Origin: CALSPH01 sp041690035
GTDB lineage: Bacteria; Bacteroidota; Bacteroidia; NS11-12g; UBA955
Length of the DNA: 10,337 nucleotides
Assembly: GCA_041690035.1 (NCBI GenBank)
Contig: JBDNFC010000024.1
Coordinates: 1-10,337, forward strand
Reading direction: 5' to 3'
In this document: one piece after another, positions 6,536 through 10,337 of the stretch
How positions within the stretch are numbered: the stretch's first letter is position 1
Layout: every line of letters starts with the position of its first letter
The notes under the pieces: generated by a model
The model's input: the letters and a program-made list of their open reading frames with translations, nothing else
Told to the model about the DNA's origin: nothing
Database searches by the model: none
Position numbers and translations under genes: made by a program

Positions 6536-6654
6536 CTCTGAACATTTGAAACTTTACTAATTATAATCAATCTAAATAATTTTTTTTATAAGACTTTGTA
6601 TTTAAACCATTATTTTCGCACTGATTTTGAGGACTAAAAAAATTAAATAATATT

Positions 6655-7317
6655 GTGGAGTATATAAATCCTGCTTGGTATGGTTGGTTTTTGGGTTTAG
6701 GAGTTTCCATTTTACTCTTTGGGCCAGCTTTTTTTTTATTGGTAAATACCAGTATAAAAGATGGGTTCAATAAAGGCTTTTTTTTATCTTTGGGTGTTTG
6801 TGCTAGCGATTTTTTAATGGTTTTTGCAATCCATTTTGGCTTATCGGACTATTATGAAAAACCGATTTTTCAATTTATTTTTGGTTTAGTGGCTGCCACT
6901 GCAATGCTTATTTGGGGTTTAAAAACCATGAACGGGAAATATAAAAATTTTTTAAAAGACATTCACTTTGCTAGCAGTAAAAAAGGCAGTGTGATTAAAG
7001 GATTTATGCTCAATATTTTAAATCCTTTTGCTTTTATTTTTTGGACTACTATTGTTGCAAACATCAGTGGACACTTTGACCCTCAAGAAAGTAATTATCA
7101 AACCAAAATTTTAGTGGCTGTTATTTTTACCCTTATTGGTTTATTAACAATGGATACCTTAAAGGCTTTTACTTTTAACAAAGTTGGCAAATTTATATCA
7201 TTCAGAAATATTTTTAGTATGAATAAAATTATAGGCATTATTATGCTTGGTGCAAGTGCATACTTCTATTGGCACACTTTTTTTGAAGTTTTTCCTTTGC
7301 TGAGCGTAAATGGATAG
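6655..7317 (+). CDS. LysE/RhtB-family exporter-type permease
   Basis: This is an integral membrane protein of the LysE/RhtB superfamily, whose members export amino acids and derivatives; the substrate is unknown. The 220 residues form about six hydrophobic segments. The N-terminal family signature is clear: GPAFFLLVNTSIKDGFNKGF (23-42) followed by LSLGVCASD (44-52), the 'GPxxxxxxxxxxxxGxxxGxxxxxGxxxGD' pattern. The second landmark is KGFMLNILNPFAFIFW (115-130), matching 'GxxxNLxNPKxxxFW'. The start is a GTG at 6655. An in-frame TGA at 6628-6630 lies upstream, and no ATG fits before the first helix. A candidate promoter is TTTG (6595-6598), 23 bases, TGATTTTG (6622-6629), one mismatch from consensus. 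It is the first gene of a three-gene overlapping cluster. Confidence 0.85.
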   Translation: MEYINPAWYGWFLGLGVSILLFGPAFFLLVNTSIKDGFNKGFFLSLGVCASDFLMVFAIHFGLSDYYEKPIFQFIFGLVAATAMLIWGLKTMNGKYKNFLKDIHFASSKKGSVIKGFMLNILNPFAFIFWTTIVANISGHFDPQESNYQTKILVAVIFTLIGLLTMDTLKAFTFNKVGKFISFRNIFSMNKIIGIIMLGASAYFYWHTFFEVFPLLSVNG

Positions 7318-8209
7318 TCATATTAATTTTCTTTTAAAAGTAGTCTTGGCTTTGATTACTTTTTCTTTAAGTTTTAGCCTCACTAAAAAAGATTTTTTTA
7401 ATGTTGTTTTACAGCCAAAGGCACTTCTCTTAGGCCTTGTTTGCCAAATGTTATTGCTTCCTCTTTTGGCACTGATAATATGTTCGTTTTTTCAATTGCC
7501 CAAACCATTTATTTTTGGCATCATGCTCATTTCTTTTTCTCCGGGTGGCAGCACTTCTAATCTGTTAAGTTATCTATTTATGGCTAACGTGGCACTTTCT
7601 ATCTCGCTTACAGCCATAAATGGTATTTTATGCGTTATTACTATTCCTATTTTAATTGCATTAGCCCAACACTTGATTGGTGACATCGGATTTGTTTCGA
7701 GCTTTGCACCGCTGCAAAATGTAATTGACCTGCTTTTTGTAATTATATTACCAGGTGCTATGGGTGTTATACTAAATTCCTATTTTATTGGTTGGTCAAA
7801 AAAAATTCAGCCATTTTTAAAAATAATTTTGCCAATATTGCTGTTTAGTATTTTTGCAGCCAAAATTTTTGGAGGAAAAAATGTAGGCGGTATAAGTATC
7901 ACAAAAGCAGATCTCTACCTACTCTTATTTCCGTTGATTTTAGTAAATCTTTTTGGTGTTTTGAGCGGTTATTTTATTGCGCATTTTAGTGGTATTAGAC
8001 ATTTTAATAAACTTACTATTGCTATAGAGGTAGGCTTACAAAATACCGGATTGGCGCTCCTATTGGCAATAAATACTGGTGTTTTGAATGCACAAATACC
8101 TGTCCTTATTTTTGCTAGTTTTTCTTTTTTTAGTACCCTGCTTTTTATATGGATACTAGATAGATTGCATAAGTTTAGAATTAATAAAAATAAAAGCATA
8201 GTTTTATGA
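7310..8209 (+). CDS. Bile acid:sodium symporter (BASS/SBF) family permease
   Basis: This is a membrane transporter of the BASS/SBF family, whose characterised members move bile acids, pyruvate, pantoate or other organic anions with Na+. The 299 residues form about nine hydrophobic segments. Two family landmarks are clear: SFSPGGSTSNLLSYLFMANV (75-94, corresponding to 'PGGxxSNxxxxLAxGNxALS') and IEVGLQNTGLALLL (239-252, corresponding to 'xExGxQNxxLA'). These include the crossover regions that bind sodium in crystallised homologues. The start ATG lies 8 bases inside the LysE-type gene and the end overlaps the GNAT gene by 4 bases, implying translational coupling. The substrate cannot be deduced; the cluster suggests a small organic or amino-acid-like solute. 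Confidence 0.9.
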   Translation: MDSHINFLLKVVLALITFSLSFSLTKKDFFNVVLQPKALLLGLVCQMLLLPLLALIICSFFQLPKPFIFGIMLISFSPGGSTSNLLSYLFMANVALSISLTAINGILCVITIPILIALAQHLIGDIGFVSSFAPLQNVIDLLFVIILPGAMGVILNSYFIGWSKKIQPFLKIILPILLFSIFAAKIFGGKNVGGISITKADLYLLLFPLILVNLFGVLSGYFIAHFSGIRHFNKLTIAIEVGLQNTGLALLLAINTGVLNAQIPVLIFASFSFFSTLLFIWILDRLHKFRINKNKSIVL

Positions 8210-8631
8210 TACGTATTGAAGCCATTAATAGCTTTTCACCCTCATTCGCAATTGCTAAATCTATTAGAAATCAAGTATTTATTATTGAACAAATGGTTGA
8301 TAAAGCAGAAGAGTATGACGAATACGAAGATATTGCAACACACCTTTTGGCTTTTAGTAACAATTTGCCTGTTGGCACTTGTAGATTTAGAATAACAGAC
8401 AAGGGCTATAAGCTGGAAAGATTTGCTGTTTTGGCACAACATCGTAGGAAAGGAGCAGCAGAAGCATTGCTAAGCCATTGTTTATTAGCCATCCCAAAAG
8501 GATCTTTAATGTATCTTCATGCCCAAATTGATGCTATGCCTTTGTATCAAAAATTGGGTTTTGAGCCCTTGGGTGATTTGTTTTATGAATGTAATATTGC
8601 TCACTATAAAATGCAAAAAATTAATGATTAG
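8206..8631 (+). CDS. GNAT-family N-acetyltransferase (YjcF/ElaA-like)
   Basis: This is a soluble acetyl-CoA-dependent N-acyltransferase of 141 residues; the acceptor is unknown. The order is typical of small single-domain GNATs. VFIIEQMVDKAEEYDEYED (24-42) and ATHLLA (44-49) form the start of the fold. LERFAVLAQHRRKGAAEALL (70-89) is motif A with the acetyl-CoA pyrophosphate loop (HRRKGAA, matching Q/RxxGxG/A). HAQ (105-107), LYQKLGF (113-119) and ECNIAHYKM (128-136) match the C-terminal pattern 'HAQ...FYxxxGF...E..IxHxxM' of the YjcF/ElaA group. It overlaps the transporter gene by 4 bases (ATGA), so it is the last member of the cluster. It converges with lgt 17 bases later, where a hairpin overlaps both gene ends. 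Confidence 0.88.
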   Translation: MIRIEAINSFSPSFAIAKSIRNQVFIIEQMVDKAEEYDEYEDIATHLLAFSNNLPVGTCRFRITDKGYKLERFAVLAQHRRKGAAEALLSHCLLAIPKGSLMYLHAQIDAMPLYQKLGFEPLGDLFYECNIAHYKMQKIND

Positions 8632-8650
8632 CATACTGCTTCCAATCATT
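8623..8650. terminator. Weak bidirectional terminator between convergent genes
   Basis: AATGATT (8623-8629) and AATCATT (8644-8650) form a 7-bp stem with a 14-base loop. On the minus strand it is followed by TAATTTTTTG, a usable T run for lgt. On the plus strand the following run (ATTCCTTTATTTTA) is interrupted. The stem includes the stop region of the acetyltransferase gene and touches the lgt stop. It is AT-rich, so strength is doubtful. Confidence 0.4.
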
Positions 8651-9854
8651 ATTCCTTTATTTTAGCATTTAAAATAACTTGTGATGATGTTGCTAAGTTT
8701 TTTCTGTGAATTCTTATACTGTAAATAATAAGCGTTACTCCTAATAGGGCAATAATACTGCTTATCATTTCTGCTTGTGTAAATTTAAATCCGGCTATTT
8801 CGTAAAGTGAGTTTACCCTTATTTTTTCTATTAAAAAGCGCTCAGCACCATTCATAATCATGTATATACCAAAAAGAACACCCGGAATAGAAACTCTTTT
8901 TCTTAAAAACCATAATACGCCAAAAAGTAGTGAACACATTATCGTTTCGTATAAGGGAGTTGGAAAAACAGGTATTGCCAATTCATTGCAATACTGACCA
9001 ATACAGCCGGGGATAGTATTGCCAAAATTTTCGTTTAAAACATTGTGAGGGTATTTGCTTGCCCATAAAAAATCAGGTATCCATGAAGGTGCTGCAGCAG
9101 TATTATTTATTCCCCAATCGCCATCGCCTGAAAGGTGGCAGCCCATTCGGCCTAAACCATATGCAAGCATCATGCCTGCCGCGCCTGCATCTAGCATATT
9201 GAGTGGTTTTATTCCTTTTTTATTTGCAAAATAGATTACCGCCAATCCTCCGCAAATTAAGCCCCCATAATAGGTGAGCCCGCTCAATGAGAATATTGCA
9301 TCTATGGGATCTTGTATAAAATTTTGCCAATCTTCTAAAATATGGAAAAATTTAGCACCCAATATGCCCGCTACAAAAGCTGCCATTGTTAGCAAACCCA
9401 TATTTTCAAAAGGGTGCACTAGTATATCTTTTACTACTTTTTCGGGATACAATTGTTTAGTTTTTCTATACTCGAGGTATTTTTGAAATACAAAAAATAA
9501 ACCTACCCCAATGCCTGCATAAATATTTCCTTGTCCTGAAAAAATAAGGGCTTGTGAATTTTCTCTTACCAAATCAAAATTCATGACCATAAATATGATT
9601 TTCCAACCAAATAAAAAGCCTAATCCAAAATTAAATATAAAATCAAACCAGTCAATTGTAGCCTCAAAGGTTTTACTTACTGTCAATGCTTTTGCTTTGC
9701 CTTCTTTTTCTAATCTTTTAAGTTCTAATGTCATCACTGCAAATGCCGTCATAAAAGATAAGGCCACCAATAGCCCAAAAGTATTTACAATGGCAAGGGG
9801 TTGTATGCTTATTCCAAAAAGTGATTTTAGCATGTCGTATAAAGTTGGATACAT
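8649..9854 (-). CDS. lgt: Phosphatidylglycerol:prolipoprotein diacylglyceryl transferase
   Basis: Lgt transfers diacylglycerol from phosphatidylglycerol to the lipobox cysteine of prolipoproteins, the first step of bacterial lipoprotein maturation, in the inner membrane. Landmarks are SGLTYYGGLICGG (191-203, the position of E. coli's HGGL segment), GRMGCHLSGDGDWG (235-248, the 'GRxGNFINGExxG' signature with catalytic R236), PTPLYE (298-303) and GAERFLIEKIRVN (336-348, matching the conserved RF..E..R). The protein has 401 residues against about 290 in E. coli. The extra length lies mainly in an extended N-terminal part (about 45-190) and an insertion after the signature. The E. coli catalytic Asn146 aligns with Cys239 and the HGG histidine is absent; both changes also occur in other family branches as I recall. 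TATGTTTG at 9889-9882 is a good -7 element, 27 bases before the ATG. Confidence 0.93.
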   Translation of the reverse strand: MYPTLYDMLKSLFGISIQPLAIVNTFGLLVALSFMTAFAVMTLELKRLEKEGKAKALTVSKTFEATIDWFDFIFNFGLGFLFGWKIIFMVMNFDLVRENSQALIFSGQGNIYAGIGVGLFFVFQKYLEYRKTKQLYPEKVVKDILVHPFENMGLLTMAAFVAGILGAKFFHILEDWQNFIQDPIDAIFSLSGLTYYGGLICGGLAVIYFANKKGIKPLNMLDAGAAGMMLAYGLGRMGCHLSGDGDWGINNTAAAPSWIPDFLWASKYPHNVLNENFGNTIPGCIGQYCNELAIPVFPTPLYETIMCSLLFGVLWFLRKRVSIPGVLFGIYMIMNGAERFLIEKIRVNSLYEIAGFKFTQAEMISSIIALLGVTLIIYSIRIHRKNLATSSQVILNAKIKE

Positions 9855-9881
9855 ATATTTTTACCTTTATTTATTGATTTG

Positions 9882-9889
9882 CAAACATA
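9882..9889 (-). promoter_or_regulatory. -7 promoter element of lgt
   Basis: On the minus strand this reads TATGTTTG, an exact TAnnTTTG match, placing the transcript start near 9875 and leaving a leader of about 20 bases before the lgt ATG. The -33 region is T-rich without a clear TTTG. Confidence 0.55.
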
Positions 9890-10091
9890 CAATTAATCAG
9901 CTTGATATAAAAAATGCTTTTTTACACCTATAATCGTGGGGTTTAATTTTCTGCCACTCTAAATCTTAACATCTTATTAATTGACCAAAATAATAACATG
10001 CATAATCACAATATGCGTCATCTCCAGTGAATTTGATAAGAATCTTTTTTTTTATGATTTTAAATTATAATAAAAATGGTGTAAAAATTAT

Positions 10092-10131
10092 TTATAACTA
10101 AGTTATAAGCATTAAAATTGATGCTTATAAC
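10092..10131. repeat. Nested inverted repeats upstream of the secreted-protein gene
   Basis: GTTATAAGCAT (10102-10112) and ATGCTTATAAC (10121-10131) are a perfect 11-base inverted repeat around an 8-base spacer. The left arm can also pair with TTATAAC at 10092-10098, giving a second, mutually exclusive 7-bp hairpin with a 3-base loop. No T run follows, so it is a poor terminator. An operator for a dimeric regulator or an RNA structure is possible; both readings are inference. Confidence 0.6.
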
Positions 10132-10239
10132 AATATTATAATAACAATTTAATAATTATTTTATAAAAAATTTTTTTATTCAAGAAACATTTGTTTTATT
10201 TGCTTTTTAATTTAACATAAAACACAAATAACAAAAAAT

Positions 10240-10337
10240 ATGAGAACAAAATTTACAAAATGGATTAAATCAACGCTAAAAATCTCGGCAGTGTTGGTTT
10301 TAAGCACGCTAGGTCGAGATTTGGGTGCACAATCACC
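10240..10337 (+). CDS. N-terminus of a secreted protein (signal peptide only)
   Basis: The frame opens with an ATG at 10240 and runs off the window after 32 codons. Residues 1-14 carry five lysine or arginine residues (MRTKFTKWIKSTLK). A hydrophobic stretch ISAVLVLSTLG follows, then RDLGAQSP, which offers a likely signal peptidase I site after GA. This is a normal Sec signal peptide with no lipobox cysteine. Nothing of the mature protein is visible, so no function can be given. Purine-rich ACAAAAAAT precedes the start, with no Shine-Dalgarno site, as is common in Bacteroidota. Confidence 0.7.
   Translation, partial: MRTKFTKWIKSTLKISAVLVLSTLGRDLGAQS

Larger units (their letters stand above)
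9855..10239. other. AT-rich divergent intergenic region
   Basis: This 385-base gap separates lgt (minus) from a secreted-protein gene (plus). Its left end holds the lgt promoter. Its middle (10092-10131) holds nested inverted repeats. Near the right end, AACATTTG (10186-10193) and TTTATTTG (10195-10202) are each one mismatch from the Bacteroidota -7 element and could start the right-hand gene. No supported ORF or known RNA motif is seen; the length leaves room for a regulatory leader. Confidence 0.6.

Noticed and set aside
6518..6654. Fur or DtxR operator between feoAB and the LysE gene
   Set aside because: Iron-regulated control was expected, but no convincing 19-base palindrome is visible in the gap.
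9583..9933. 116-codon plus-strand ORF
   Set aside because: Antisense to the lgt N-terminal part and continuing through the lgt promoter; no family features.

Overview
The window comes from an AT-rich bacterial genome, very probably Bacteroidota and possibly the Sphingobacteriia/Chitinophagia side. Three things point there. Several genes are preceded by the Bacteroidota -7 promoter element TAnnTTTG, and Shine-Dalgarno sites are weak or absent. The alanine dehydrogenase-like protein and the long Lgt have the Bacteroidota form. The SAM-I riboswitch and FeoA/FeoB also fit. These affiliations come from family knowledge, not a database search.

Left end (1-1140, minus strand): a promoter at about 1106-1138 drives a well-formed SAM-I riboswitch (972-1083). 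It is followed by an intrinsic terminator (901-935) with a visible antiterminator alternative. The first reading frame behind the switch is only 35 codons long (694-801). It resembles the N-terminus of a Cys/Met-metabolism PLP enzyme (MetB/MetC/MGL family) and appears to be the stump of a lost gene. Next is an EamA/DMT exporter-type permease that runs off the window (1-646). The switch therefore seems to have lost its original target and may now read into a transporter. This is the most interesting part of the window.

Middle (1140-6535, minus strand): a start-less membrane-type ORF (1169-1306), a 151-residue protein with a C-terminal helix-turn-helix-like segment (1434-1889), an alanine dehydrogenase-like protein (1995-3212), an RlmB-type rRNA 2'-O-methyltransferase (3482-4222), and a feoAB ferrous-iron uptake operon (4365-6517) with a 4-base gene overlap.

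Right part: diverging from feoAB, three overlapping plus-strand genes encode a LysE-type exporter, a bile-acid:sodium-symporter-family permease and a GNAT acetyltransferase (6655-8631). They are tightly coupled and probably translated together. They converge on lgt (8649-9854, minus), which encodes the enzyme for the first lipoprotein lipidation step. A 385-base AT-rich gap with nested inverted repeats then precedes the start of a secreted protein (10240 onward), cut by the window edge.

Most genes are ordinary housekeeping or transport functions. No CRISPR array, insertion sequence, phage gene, tRNA or rRNA was seen.
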